Part shown: positions 27,610 to 36,465 of the stretch, one piece after another
Layout: every line of letters begins with the position of its first letter
Position numbering within the stretch: the first letter of the stretch is position 1
Origin: Pedobacter duraquae
GTDB lineage: Bacteria > Bacteroidota > Bacteroidia > Sphingobacteriales > Sphingobacteriaceae
Assembly: GCF_004362245.1 (NCBI RefSeq)
Contig: NZ_SNWM01000002.1
Location: 1,116,001 to 1,180,000 of the forward strand
Reading direction: 5' to 3'
DNA length: 64,000 nucleotides
Notes under the pieces: generated by a model
The model's database searches: none
Told to the model about the DNA's origin: nothing
What the model saw: only the letters and a program-made list of their open reading frames with translations
Position numbers and translations under genes: made by a program

Positions 27610-28071
27610 TTATTTCTTGAGCGTTTCCTGCACCGAACCACAGGTCAACATCGCATTACCATAGTATGGATTCTTGATTGCAGTTTCCGTACTTAGCCAT
27701 GATGCTTTTTTCATTGGGCAGTATTGCACGTAGGCAACATCGGCAGCAATAGCTTTCTTTTTAACGAGATCGATTACCTGATTAGACAGGGGGGCAAAAG
27801 ATTCACGTTGTACTTTAAGGTCTTTGGTTTTAGCAATCAGTCCGGCATTTTTTACCAACGTTGCCTTTTCCGCGTCCGAGAGTTTAGCTTCGGCATTTAC
27901 TGATTTAACCAACGTTCCGGCAGCCTCAGCAGCCTGCGTAGTATTGCCAGCTACCAATGCATCTTTCATTTGATAGTATGAAGACAGCGTAGTAAACGCT
28001 GTAGCTTGTGCAAATACGGATGATGTAAAGGCAATTGCCGCTATTGCGATGATTAAGCTTATCTTTTTCAT
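27610..28071 (-). CDS. DUF3347 periplasmic protein (copper-associated)
   Basis: A 153-residue exported protein. I start at the ATG at 28071 (MKKISLIIAI), which gives a clean signal peptide ending VFAQ at 22. The longer frame adds an unlikely MWLSLLVNPIT. The DUF3347 core is a helical bundle (YYQMKDALVAGNTTQAA) ending in the YCPM motif at 117-120, NPYYG at 134-138 and Cys144. The Cys/Met pair suits metal binding. In Bacteroidota this domain occurs with copper efflux proteins and also on CusB-type adaptors. It is the first gene of the oxidase transcript, consistent with a copper role. Confidence 0.82.
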   Translation of the reverse strand: MKKISLIIAIAAIAFTSSVFAQATAFTTLSSYYQMKDALVAGNTTQAAEAAGTLVKSVNAEAKLSDAEKATLVKNAGLIAKTKDLKVQRESFAPLSNQVIDLVKKKAIAADVAYVQYCPMKKASWLSTETAIKNPYYGNAMLTCGSVQETLKK

Positions 28072-28206
28072 GGTTATTGGATTTACCAACAAAGATAACC
28101 ACAATGCCCAATAGGGGCTTATATAATTTTGTTGGATATCTATATAATTTCCGCGTGTTAGTGGTACGATTTTGGCAACTACCTGATTTCAACAGATTGC
28201 CGCCTC

Positions 28207-30285
28207 ATGAAATTAATTAACAAACTCCTCTCCCTTACCTCTATTTCGTTACTATTTGCTTGTTCAGGCCATACAGAGGTCCGGTATAGATCTACAGATT
28301 CCATTAAAAATGTATTTGCAGAACAGCTAAAAAACAAGACACTTCCCGAAGCCAGAACTTTCCTCAATACCCAAACCGAACAGTTGGACCAATTGCTGGA
28401 AATGATGAATACCAGGATTCAGCTGAGCATTAGCAGCGAGGTGAAGAACCCTACCGGAGATGAGGGTGTAATTAAAACGCCAATTCATGCGCTTTTTCCA
28501 GCCGAAACGGTAGAGCAAGGCATGAAAGTAGTGGCGCGCAATTACGACTTTACCCAACAGATCGAGCCTAAAGGCTCTACATTATTTGCCGTTCTGGGAG
28601 ATCGATACCCTATACCGGAATTTTATGGCAATAATGAAAAAAACAAAATAGTACTTTCCTGGAGCTTGAGTCTGGACAAACTATTCTTTCATGACCAAAC
28701 AACAGCCAATCAAAAAGTGATATTAACCGACGGCGACGAGGCGATGATTTCAGCAAAAAAACCTTTGGACAGTGCTTATGCCTTGTTAAAATATAGCTAT
28801 GCTACCAAAACAGAAGAGTTGGTATTAGACAAAGACAACCCAATTAGAAAGACCCCTTTCGGCACCGTAGCGCTGAAGGAATTTGGTAGCGACGCGGCTA
28901 CCGTACAAATAACCGGCAAAACGGATAACGTATTGACAATTCTCGGAATGGACACCAAAGGTAGGTACATCGATCAAAACAGCAACAGCAGCTACTCCCT
29001 CCCCTCCGAAGCCAAGCAAAAGATTCTGGAGATCTACAATAAGGCCTTGAAAAGCTGGGTGAAAAATATTGACAATAAAAAATATAAAAATACCGGAGAA
29101 CTTATTGCCGACATCCGAAAAACGATGCCTGCAGAAATGGGATCTGAAGAATTGCAGAAAGAAAATATCCGGGTAGCCTCGTTGAAATTCTACCAGAACA
29201 TCGCTAAACTAGTCGTAGTTTACGCTACGGAGGATAAAACTGTAGAGGAGCATGTTACCTTGAAAAATACTGCTGTGATGGAAAGTGGCAACAGTATTGC
29301 CGAAGGCGACAAGAAAGGAATATACGGCATTGTAGCTGCTGATGGAGCCTGGGTAATTCCACCTTCGTATGCCAACCTTCAAAGTCTTAGCGCCGCATAT
29401 TTTAAAAGCTGCATTACCGGATCGGGTGAAAATGCATGCACTTATTACCGTTTCGATCCAGTACAGAAAAAACTCTTAAACCTGAATACAACAACATTGA
29501 AAGGCTATGTAATTGAGGGAGCCGTAGGGAGCAAATTTGTTCAATTTTCAAAACCCGCCGCTAGTGGGCTTGATAAAAAGGGTATTGCCGACAATAATGG
29601 TAACATCGTTTTGCAACCTATCTACGATGAGATTGGCATTGCCGGTAATTTCCTGATTACAGTACAACCTAAGGCTGACGATGAGGAGTTTGGTGTATAT
29701 ACGCTGGATGGAAAAGCTTTTATTCCACCAAGCACACATGTAATCTCGCAGGACAGTGGCTATATTTTTGTTCACGTAAAGGAAGTTGACGACACACAGC
29801 AGTACCGCCTCCTGGAGCAACAAACAGGAAAAGACGTTTTACCGGCAGGAACGTTTGCCCTGGAACCCAGTTTTAAATCAGATCTCTTATTGGTCGGCAA
29901 TGCATCGCAGAAATATTATATAGACAGCCGAAGAAATAAAAAATTTGATGTTTCAGCCTATCAAACAATTGCCCGGTTTTATTATGGATATGCAAAAGTA
30001 ACCAATAGCGCCGGATTAAGAGGCCTCATCAACTCATCTGGCAAACTGGTTGTTCCCTGCATCTACGAAGACATGAACGCCGTAAACCACGGCATTACCA
30101 TGGTAACGAAGGTAGTTAACAACGCCTATCAGGTTGGCTTGCTGGATGTAAAAACCGGCAAGTTTATAGTTCCCTTAGTAATTAGTGCAAACAACTATAG
30201 CACGCTCGGCAGCGATGAATCTGTGATCTATACGATCAATGATAAACGGTATGATTACAGGGGCAAGCTGACCTCAAATAATTAA
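28207..30285 (+). CDS. WG-repeat-containing lipoprotein
   Basis: A 692-residue lipoprotein (lipobox LLFAC, Cys19). The N-terminal half is helical and unassigned. From about residue 365 there are degenerate WG (beta-propeller-like) repeats of the form G-a-a-d-x-x-G-x-x-a-h-P-x-Y: GIYGIVAADGAWVIPPSYAN, KKGIADNNGNIVLQPIYDE, FGVYTLDGKAFIPP and LRGLINSSGKLVVPCIYED. Such repeats are common in surface and secreted proteins and have no catalytic motif. It diverges from the DUF3347 gene, with about 135 bases between starts. Role unknown; a cell-surface binding protein is the default guess. Confidence 0.75.
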   Translation: MKLINKLLSLTSISLLFACSGHTEVRYRSTDSIKNVFAEQLKNKTLPEARTFLNTQTEQLDQLLEMMNTRIQLSISSEVKNPTGDEGVIKTPIHALFPAETVEQGMKVVARNYDFTQQIEPKGSTLFAVLGDRYPIPEFYGNNEKNKIVLSWSLSLDKLFFHDQTTANQKVILTDGDEAMISAKKPLDSAYALLKYSYATKTEELVLDKDNPIRKTPFGTVALKEFGSDAATVQITGKTDNVLTILGMDTKGRYIDQNSNSSYSLPSEAKQKILEIYNKALKSWVKNIDNKKYKNTGELIADIRKTMPAEMGSEELQKENIRVASLKFYQNIAKLVVVYATEDKTVEEHVTLKNTAVMESGNSIAEGDKKGIYGIVAADGAWVIPPSYANLQSLSAAYFKSCITGSGENACTYYRFDPVQKKLLNLNTTTLKGYVIEGAVGSKFVQFSKPAASGLDKKGIADNNGNIVLQPIYDEIGIAGNFLITVQPKADDEEFGVYTLDGKAFIPPSTHVISQDSGYIFVHVKEVDDTQQYRLLEQQTGKDVLPAGTFALEPSFKSDLLLVGNASQKYYIDSRRNKKFDVSAYQTIARFYYGYAKVTNSAGLRGLINSSGKLVVPCIYEDMNAVNHGITMVTKVVNNAYQVGLLDVKTGKFIVPLVISANNYSTLGSDESVIYTINDKRYDYRGKLTSNN

Positions 30286-30286
30286 C

Positions 30287-30937
30287 TTAAGGTTTCGTAG
30301 TAGAGGCATAAATTAATTTGCCTAAGTAATGCGTTGGCGATATAAGTTTCCTATTCAACGAACTTACGTAGATAAATATATCTAGCTCTTTGCCAGCAAT
30401 GCGCGGGTTGAGTTTAAATACAAATTTTCCATCTGCCCGGGATACTCCGCCAATACTACCCTGTGCTTTATTCATTTCAGCACAATAAATCACCATGGTG
30501 ATCTGATCATCATAAGTTACCATTGGCTCATCCTGAAACGTCCAGGTCATTTCGACTTTGTTTCTCGCCGCATATCTGACATTTGGATCTCTGAGACCTG
30601 GTTGCAGGCCTGAACTTAGCTTAACTAGCGTATAGTCGATGGCGAAATCAGGAGACTGCCCTGTTACTGCTTTGTAGTTGGCAGAAAATGCCGAATTCCA
30701 TTCGCTACAGTACAAGGCTTCATTTTGAAATCCGACAATAAAATAGGGCCTGAAAGGTTTTAGGAATTCCTGCAGGAACTTAAATTTAGCCTGACTCGCT
30801 AACTGTTTTTTACTGCGTGTTTTTTTTCGCTTCTTGCCCTTGCTCCGGATGTAGTATACACCCCTCCATTTTGCCCCTACAATGGAACCGATTGTTCCTG
30901 ATACCGGGCCCAGTATACCCTCTGGTAATTTTGCCAT
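30287..30937 (-). CDS. DUF6266 family protein
   Basis: A 216-residue protein of the DUF6266 family common in Sphingobacteriia. It opens with the signature GILGPVSGTIGSIVGAKWRG, then a strongly basic patch (SKGKKRKKTRSKKQ, about 33-46), then an Ig-like beta domain to the end (FQDEPMVTYDDQITMVIYCA). There is no signal peptide. The function is unknown. The N-terminal Gly-rich repeat followed by a basic patch might bind nucleic acid, but that is conjecture. It is convergent with the WG-repeat gene, one base between stops. Confidence 0.75.
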   Translation of the reverse strand: MAKLPEGILGPVSGTIGSIVGAKWRGVYYIRSKGKKRKKTRSKKQLASQAKFKFLQEFLKPFRPYFIVGFQNEALYCSEWNSAFSANYKAVTGQSPDFAIDYTLVKLSSGLQPGLRDPNVRYAARNKVEMTWTFQDEPMVTYDDQITMVIYCAEMNKAQGSIGGVSRADGKFVFKLNPRIAGKELDIFIYVSSLNRKLISPTHYLGKLIYASTTKP

Positions 30938-31106
30938 TTCCTTATTATTTTAAGTGTTTTCAATTCAACTTATGCCACTTCTTAAAAAAAATTTAAGCCT
31001 TTATAAAAAACTTCCGATTGCCGATAACACACACTTAGTTTCATCCTTATTTATTGGGGTGTTTGTTCCCCACTAATCGAATGTGGTACGCATCAGGTAG
31101 GCCTGC

Positions 31107-31259
31107 CTAAAGGCTACAAAAAGCCATTGCGTTCAGCTCCATTTCGAGGGCTTCAAACGACTGATTTACATAAGATCTGTTTAAGGCACCAATTTTTTTA
31201 GGAATTATTTCACTAATTCCATCTGCTCTTCCGTTTTTCGATTGATTTACATTTTTCAT
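31107..31259 (-). CDS. Candidate 50-residue small protein
   Basis: The ATG at 31259 opens a 50-codon minus frame starting MKNVNQSKNGRADGISEIIP and ending LNAMAFCSL. No hydrophobic segment or signal peptide. It lies in a 600-base gap between the DUF6266 gene and a hypothetical gene, and the codons look ordinary. A stem TGGGG/CCCCA at about 31056-31073 lies past its stop but lacks a T-run. I recognise no family; a small toxin or regulator is possible but not supported. Confidence 0.3.
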   Translation of the reverse strand: MKNVNQSKNGRADGISEIIPKKIGALNRSYVNQSFEALEMELNAMAFCSL

Positions 31260-31540
31260 GACATGTTCTTTTTAGACTATAGCTTCCCTCCATAAACATC
31301 TTACTGGGAACGCATCACAAAGAACGAATTATAATTGACTCATAGCAGTACAGGGGATACAGTACTCCCGCTCAGTAATCACTTTAAATTGGCATTGATT
31401 GTCAATCAACAGCAAATTATAACTGGATTTTTTATAACTTTTTTACCCAGTTGATGTTTACTTTAATTTGTGTGATTAACGTGTGTCTGCAGGTGGTTAG
31501 AAAATTGTTGGAAATTCAAAATTAGCGCACTAATTCTTAA
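31260..31540. other. Intergenic stretch, nothing assigned
   Basis: AT-rich spacer between the candidate small ORF and the hypothetical protein gene ending at 31541. I find no RNA gene, repeat or convincing promoter here. Confidence 0.5.
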
Positions 31541-31996
31541 TTATTCAATCACTGCATTCAGATCTTTAAAAACGAAGTTTATATTAGATCCGTTTTGGAC
31601 GATATCAAACTTTAAATTGTCTAATTCAGCACCACGATAAGCATCGCCACTTGCTGCCTTCAAGGCTTCTAGCTTGCTCCAGTCGTTAATCTCAATGGCA
31701 CTGTTAGCCTGCAGACCATCCCCTTTAATTGTTACATCAAGATAGTCTTTTCCATTCATCTGGAAATGTCGATTAAACCAATAATTCAACTCCTCCCCTC
31801 TTCTGGAAGCAAGTTGGCGTGCAAGCTCCTGCTTATACTCAAAGGAAAAAGGACTGAAATTTGCAAACACAGTATTTGAATGTTTTTTCATCGATTCATT
31901 TTTCAAAGTTAAAAGGGCTAATAAAACAGCAAATAGGCTAAGGATAGACAGTTTGAAAATTAATCCGTGGTTCTCTGAAGGGCTTTCGGTGTACAT
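31541..31996 (-). CDS. Hypothetical membrane-anchored protein
   Basis: A 151-residue protein I do not recognise. A membrane segment at about 13-31 (LIFKLSILSLFAVLLALLTL) follows a short polar N terminus. The rest is soluble and probably extracytoplasmic: a charged helix (YKQELARQLASRRGEELNYW, about 54-73), then a beta-rich half with DYLDVTIKGDG and FDIVQNGSNINFVF. There is no lipobox. A second start at Met36 would remove the anchor. It stands alone, downstream of the LytS/LytTR pair on the same strand but separated by about 280 bases. Confidence 0.55.
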   Translation of the reverse strand: MYTESPSENHGLIFKLSILSLFAVLLALLTLKNESMKKHSNTVFANFSPFSFEYKQELARQLASRRGEELNYWFNRHFQMNGKDYLDVTIKGDGLQANSAIEINDWSKLEALKAASGDAYRGAELDNLKFDIVQNGSNINFVFKDLNAVIE

Positions 31997-32274
31997 GGCG
32001 ATGGCTTGTTAATATTTAAGTAACTCTTACTTAACGTTAAGTTAACATTAAATTTATTCATATCAAACTTATAGACCTAAAAATCAACCTAAAAGCATGT
32101 TTTTAGTCGGAATTCCACAAAACTCTAGTCATTCCCTTCGAAATTAGTAATAATTACAACTTAAAATGAGTATAACATTTAGTTTATCAAACCTTTATCC
32201 GCTTGACAATTTACAAATGCAAAGAGTTCAAGATTAGAACCAGTATGCGCTTTGCAATAAGCCCAAACATTATT

Positions 32275-32997
32275 TTAACCTTCTAGCGCCTTAATAACTT
32301 CCCTTTGATAAAATTTCCCGATAGGAATTTCATATCCTGCTATTTGCACATGACTGAGTGTGTAAGATTGTATTTTTTCACCTGCAACAATAAACGAACG
32401 GTGTATCCTCAAAAAATCTGGCGCGGGTAACGTCGCTTCTAACGCGGCCATGGCATATTTCGTAATTACCTGCCCGCTAATCGTAATGATCTTCACATAG
32501 TCTTTTAGACTCTCGATATATAAAATATCATTGATCATTACTTTCACCATTTTACGGTCGCTCCGAAAATAGAGAAAATTATCAGCTGGCTTATGCTCAA
32601 TATTAGCAGACACAGCATTATTTAATGCCGTAGACACAATTGGAATAGCTTTGTTGACTGCTTTAACGAACCGATCAAAGTGTATGGGCTTTAACAAATA
32701 ATCAGTGGCACGAAGGTCGTAACTCTCCAAAGCATGTTCAGCATACGCCGTTGTGAAAATTATTTTCGGAGGATCTATTAACGTACTTACCAGTTCAAGA
32801 CCTGTTAACTGCGGCATCCGGATATCTAAAAAAATGATATCAACAGGGTTATTATGCAAAAAAGGAATTACCTCTAGCCCGTTGCCACATTCCCCAGCAA
32901 GGCGCAGGGTAGGCATTTTTTGAACATACCGCTTTAATACTTCGCGAGCTGGCGGTTCGTCATCCACTATTAAAACATTATAAATCGTTAACTCCAT
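32275..32997 (-). CDS. LytTR-family response regulator
   Basis: A 240-residue two-domain regulator. The receiver domain (1-120) has VDDEPPARE at 11-19 and phosphoacceptor Asp58 in IIFLDIRMP. A LytTR DNA-binding domain occupies about 140-238 (YIESLKDYVKIITISG, then LRIHRSFIV). It overlaps the histidine kinase gene upstream by 20 bases, so the two are translated together and form a LytS/LytR-type pair. LytTR proteins bind direct repeats upstream of target genes; the targets are not visible here. Confidence 0.9.
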   Translation of the reverse strand: MELTIYNVLIVDDEPPAREVLKRYVQKMPTLRLAGECGNGLEVIPFLHNNPVDIIFLDIRMPQLTGLELVSTLIDPPKIIFTTAYAEHALESYDLRATDYLLKPIHFDRFVKAVNKAIPIVSTALNNAVSANIEHKPADNFLYFRSDRKMVKVMINDILYIESLKDYVKIITISGQVITKYAMAALEATLPAPDFLRIHRSFIVAGEKIQSYTLSHVQIAGYEIPIGKFYQREVIKALEG

Positions 32998-34135
32998 CGG
33001 TCAGATCTTTTAATTCTATACTTAAATTAACTAGATACGTTTCTTCTTCTTCAATGATATGCAGCTCGTGTCGATGAGGATACAAGAGTTCAAGTCTTTT
33101 ACGGACATTTCCTATACCTATTCCGCTAGTTGGGCTGATGATGTCCTCTGCCTTGCCGTTAATCAATTTTAAGTGAATAGACTTATTTTTTATATTCAGA
33201 TGCATATTGATCCATGGCCTTTCTAAAACGTTACTGGTGCCATGTTTAAAGCAGTTTTCAACGAAAGGTAAAATCAACAGTGGAGCAATCATCAGGCTGT
33301 CGAAATGATCAGGCACCTGTACGGCGATCTCTAATTCATTGCCATAACGTTTTTTCTCAAGCTCGATATATTCCAATAACATGTCGACCTCCTGCTTTAG
33401 GGGCACCAATGGCGCATTACAATGATAAAGGATATACCGTAACAAGGTAGATAGGCCAAGTAACATGTCTGCCGCCACTGGTGCTGTATCCTGTGCATGC
33501 GCATAAATGTTATTCAGCGTGTTGAATAAAAAATGGGGGTGCAATTGTGCTTTTAACGATTGCAGTTCTGCAACGGTTTTTTCCTGTTCCAGGATAAGCG
33601 CCTGCTGTTGCTTTTCGTAAAAGTATTTCATTAGCTTGATAGAGGCTGCCAGCCCCCCGATGGTAATGCTCCCGCGAAGACCTGAAATCCAGGCTAGAAA
33701 AACGCGCACTGAAATGGGCATGTGATTTAATTGCGGGTCAGCAACATATTGCCTAAACAACAAATGTGTAAAGTAATCAATTATTGTGAGGGATACCAAT
33801 GCGGATAAGCCACCAGTAAGCAAAAATAATAAGACAACAGATAAACCAGCCCGAGCATATTTACCGGTTAATATAAATTTAGGGATAGTCCAATACGTTA
33901 AACCATAGGCAAGAAACATATTGGGGATCAGGTAAATGAAACTCTGTACCAGATTGACTTGTATACGACTCCAAAAATCCATAACGGCAAGCATTGGCGA
34001 CGGTGTAAATGAGTACAGGTAAACCTGGAATAAATACCAGCATAGCCAGAAGCTGGCATGCCTGTACAGTCGCCATTTCAATTGATTTGAAAACAAAAAG
34101 GGGATTGAATTCACTGTCTTTAAAGTATTTATCAA
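32978..34135 (-). CDS. LytS-type sensor histidine kinase
   Basis: A 385-residue inner-membrane kinase. Four hydrophobic segments fill the first 165 residues. A short coiled coil follows (QQQALILEQEKTVAELQSLK), then the His_kinase box LHPHFLFNTLNNIYAHAQDT near 200, and an HATPase domain with LILPFVENCFKHG and SGIGIGNVRKRLELLYP. There is no separate sensory domain, so the membrane part itself must sense. Its 3' end overlaps the LytTR regulator gene. It is the first gene of the pair. Confidence 0.9.
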   Translation of the reverse strand: MINTLKTVNSIPFLFSNQLKWRLYRHASFWLCWYLFQVYLYSFTPSPMLAVMDFWSRIQVNLVQSFIYLIPNMFLAYGLTYWTIPKFILTGKYARAGLSVVLLFLLTGGLSALVSLTIIDYFTHLLFRQYVADPQLNHMPISVRVFLAWISGLRGSITIGGLAASIKLMKYFYEKQQQALILEQEKTVAELQSLKAQLHPHFLFNTLNNIYAHAQDTAPVAADMLLGLSTLLRYILYHCNAPLVPLKQEVDMLLEYIELEKKRYGNELEIAVQVPDHFDSLMIAPLLILPFVENCFKHGTSNVLERPWINMHLNIKNKSIHLKLINGKAEDIISPTSGIGIGNVRKRLELLYPHRHELHIIEEEETYLVNLSIELKDLTDGVNDL

Positions 34136-34346
34136 TAAAGATACAACTCATTACCGCAATGTAGCTTTTGGGTTGGGTAAAATAGACAAAGCTTGATTTT
34201 TGAAATACATAAGCATTTTATCGACGACGAAAGGCGTTGCTTGGCACAAATTACCATTATGACAGTTCTGGCGCTGCGGCCGTCTACTTTTAGAAAATCC
34301 TAAAAAAACAGGTGATAAATTCGTTCAAACATTAATAAAAATCACC

Positions 34347-34865
34347 ATGAAAAAGCTATCAGTAATTTTACTTGTCTTGCTCTTTGCAAACATTGTAGTC
34401 AACGCACAAAGTCGCACTGATGATGAAGCGGCCATCCAAAAAACCTGGGCAAGGTTCGGCAATAGCTGGAAGAACAAAGATTTTAGCGATATGAAAGACT
34501 ACGTTACCCCCGACTGCCATTGGATCAATGTAGTTGGCATGCACTGGCATAACCTAAAGGAAGTTCAATTTGCACACCAAGTATTCGTAAATGCTTTCTT
34601 AAAAAATGCTGCTGCAGCTGATAAAAGTAGTGATCTGCGTTTCTTGACTAACGATGTTGCAATTATGTATCGCGTAACGCACATCGCCGCATTTTACCCT
34701 CCCGATGGCGTAGACCGCGGCACTAATAAACAAGGAGACAAAGATAATATCGCCACCATAGTTTTTGTGAAACAAAACGGCAAGTGGTATATCGCGTCAG
34801 GCCATAACAGCGATGTAGTGGCTCAGGCAGCAGCCAGCGACCCAGTATTGCACATGCCTAAATAA
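34347..34865 (+). CDS. Secreted SnoaL-like/DUF4440 (SgcJ-type) protein
   Basis: A 172-residue protein with a signal peptide (MKKLSVILLVLLFANIVVNA, about 20) and an NTF2/SnoaL-like cone fold of the SgcJ/EcaC type: DDEAAIQKTWARFGNSWKNK, DMKDYVTPDCHWINVVG, then IATIVFVKQNGKWYIASGHN. Members are often annotated oxidoreductases without proof; most are small-molecule-binding or of unknown activity. It stands alone, with about 100 bases to the next gene on the same strand. Confidence 0.7.
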   Translation: MKKLSVILLVLLFANIVVNAQSRTDDEAAIQKTWARFGNSWKNKDFSDMKDYVTPDCHWINVVGMHWHNLKEVQFAHQVFVNAFLKNAAAADKSSDLRFLTNDVAIMYRVTHIAAFYPPDGVDRGTNKQGDKDNIATIVFVKQNGKWYIASGHNSDVVAQAAASDPVLHMPK

Positions 34866-34963
34866 AAAGTAGGAGTATATTGCTGTTAATAAACCTTGTA
34901 CTTGCTACAAATTATATATATTTATTTATGTATCTAAATATATATCTGGGTTAAACAGCATGT

Positions 34964-35467
34964 ATGAAAAAAGAGTTAGCTTCACAATACCGCGCAGTCC
35001 TTAAAATGCTATTTGATGTTATAGAACGCTGTCCCGATGAACTTTGGGGCAATACAAGTTACGAAAACAGTTTTCGTCGTATCGCCTACCACACGCTGCA
35101 TTTTACCGCACTTTATCTTGCAGAAAGCGAGGGTTACTTCAGACCCTGGCATTTGCATGTACCCAGTTACCACAGCCTGGGTTTCCAGCTTCCACTGCCT
35201 GAACACGAATTCCCAGGATATACGAAACAGGATCTTGCTGCCTACAATTTAAAGATTAGTGAAGCTGTTCAGCAACGGATCGACAAACTGGATTTGTCTG
35301 GCCCGTCGGGCTTTGAATGGTTGCCCATGAACAAGCTGGAACTTGTTTTATACAGCCTTCGTCACATACAGCACCATACCGGTCAGCTGGTAGAACGCCT
35401 CCGTCAAAATGGAATCAAAAGTATCGCCTGGATCGATAAAGGAGAACCTGACAACAATTTTTTTTAA
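34964..35467 (+). CDS. DinB-family putative metal-dependent hydrolase
   Basis: A 167-residue four-helix-bundle protein of the DinB/YfiT superfamily. The metal-binding histidines are plausibly those of RRIAYHTLHFTALYLAESEG near 43-62 and YSLRHIQHHTGQLVERLRQN near 126-145. The latter is the family's typical C-terminal HxxHHxGQL motif. Relatives act as thiol transferases or have no known activity; the name comes from the DNA-damage-inducible gene and does not imply polymerase activity. No operon partner is evident. Confidence 0.78.
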   Translation: MKKELASQYRAVLKMLFDVIERCPDELWGNTSYENSFRRIAYHTLHFTALYLAESEGYFRPWHLHVPSYHSLGFQLPLPEHEFPGYTKQDLAAYNLKISEAVQQRIDKLDLSGPSGFEWLPMNKLELVLYSLRHIQHHTGQLVERLRQNGIKSIAWIDKGEPDNNFF

Positions 35468-35527
35468 GCAGTAATGATCGATTAAACAAATTTTGTTAAT
35501 TTAGTTCGCCTTACCTAATGCTCTTCA

Positions 35528-35665
35528 ATGTTTAATAACACTTACAAAGTTTTTTTCCTGTCCGTGCTTGCATTCTTATTATTTTCAAGATCTACAGGCA
35601 AAAAATTATCCACAAGGGATTCAGAAGGAGAGCGACAGAAAGGGACAACACAAGTGTGTTCCTAA
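35528..35665 (+). CDS. Candidate 45-residue secreted peptide
   Basis: The ATG at 35528 opens a 45-codon frame: a signal-like N terminus (MFNNTYKVFFLSVLAFLLFS) followed by a polar, charged tail (KKLSTRDSEGERQKGTTQVC). It lies 27 bases before the next gene on the same strand, and TTAATTTAG upstream resembles a weak -7. It could be a leader peptide or a truncated remnant of an exported protein. Confidence 0.3.
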   Translation: MFNNTYKVFFLSVLAFLLFSRSTGKKLSTRDSEGERQKGTTQVCS

Positions 35666-35692
35666 TGATTTTTAATATAAAATTTCTCCTTT

Positions 35693-36298
35693 ATGACGGC
35701 CCATTATTTTAGAATTCTACTGACGGTATTCACCTTTAGCCTTTTTACTTTTAACTCTTACGCTCAGAAAGATTATATCGTTACACGATTAAAAGACACA
35801 ATTTGGTGCAAAGTAAAGAACATCAATAGATCTTTAGTTGAGATTCAGGAAGGTAATAAAAAAGAAACAAGCGAATATCCCCCTCATCAAATCTCGGCGG
35901 TATATGTAGCCAAAGATACCGCATTTTTTAAGTCTATGAATCCGTCTGGAAAACAACCCTTATTTTTAAAATTACTTGAGCGTGGAACTATAACCCTTTA
36001 TACAACTCCAGAAAAAGAGCCTTACTCAACACCAAACATGCATTACGTTATAGCAATGGGTATGCCAATGGGTGGTACTGGAGGTGGATCAGTAACTGAT
36101 TATTATGCAGAAAAAGCAGGACAACCTTTAACTAAAATAAAAACCAACGATCCTTGGAAAAGTAAGAAAAAATTAACTCATGCTTTTTTAACATTGCTCC
36201 AGGACAAACCCATAATAGCCAGCCGATACGAAGAGCGTGACGATTTTGATTATAAAAAAATCAGACAGATCGTTCAGGAATACAACAACACCAACTAA
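35693..36298 (+). CDS. Hypothetical secreted protein
   Basis: A 201-residue exported protein with a signal peptide ending SYAQ at about 24. The mature part begins KDYIVTRLKDTIWCKVKNIN, a beta-rich opening often seen in Bacteroidota proteins of unknown function that read out a per-field description (a -DTIxGKVKxI- pattern). A Gly/Met patch (MGMPMGGTGGGS) lies near 124-135. The C terminus is a charged helix (YEERDDFDYKKIRQIVQEY). No catalytic motif or lipobox. Function unknown. Confidence 0.65.
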   Translation: MTAHYFRILLTVFTFSLFTFNSYAQKDYIVTRLKDTIWCKVKNINRSLVEIQEGNKKETSEYPPHQISAVYVAKDTAFFKSMNPSGKQPLFLKLLERGTITLYTTPEKEPYSTPNMHYVIAMGMPMGGTGGGSVTDYYAEKAGQPLTKIKTNDPWKSKKKLTHAFLTLLQDKPIIASRYEERDDFDYKKIRQIVQEYNNTN

Positions 36299-36396
36299 TC
36301 AGTTACAGAATAGGCCTCAATGTTGGTTAAGAAAATGAAAAATTCATCTTAACGTCAGCTTGCCATCTCTCAGCACAACTTCTTTAAAAATATGCT

Positions 36397-36404
36397 TAAT
36401 TTTG
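36397..36404 (+). promoter_or_regulatory. Probable -7 element of the DsbA/FrnE-like gene
   Basis: TAATTTTG matches TAnnTTTG exactly, 62 bases before the start at 36466. The -33 element is not evident. Confidence 0.4.
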
Positions 36405-36465
36405 TATTGGTGATAACGTACACCTCACCATTAAACGCTATCATCTAACTTTAAACAACAAAATC

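Noticed and set aside
27181..27696. A 171-residue plus-strand ORF over the multicopper oxidase and DUF3347 genes
   Set aside because: It spans two real genes on the other strand, and its basic, His-rich translation is what the complement of copper-binding codons gives.
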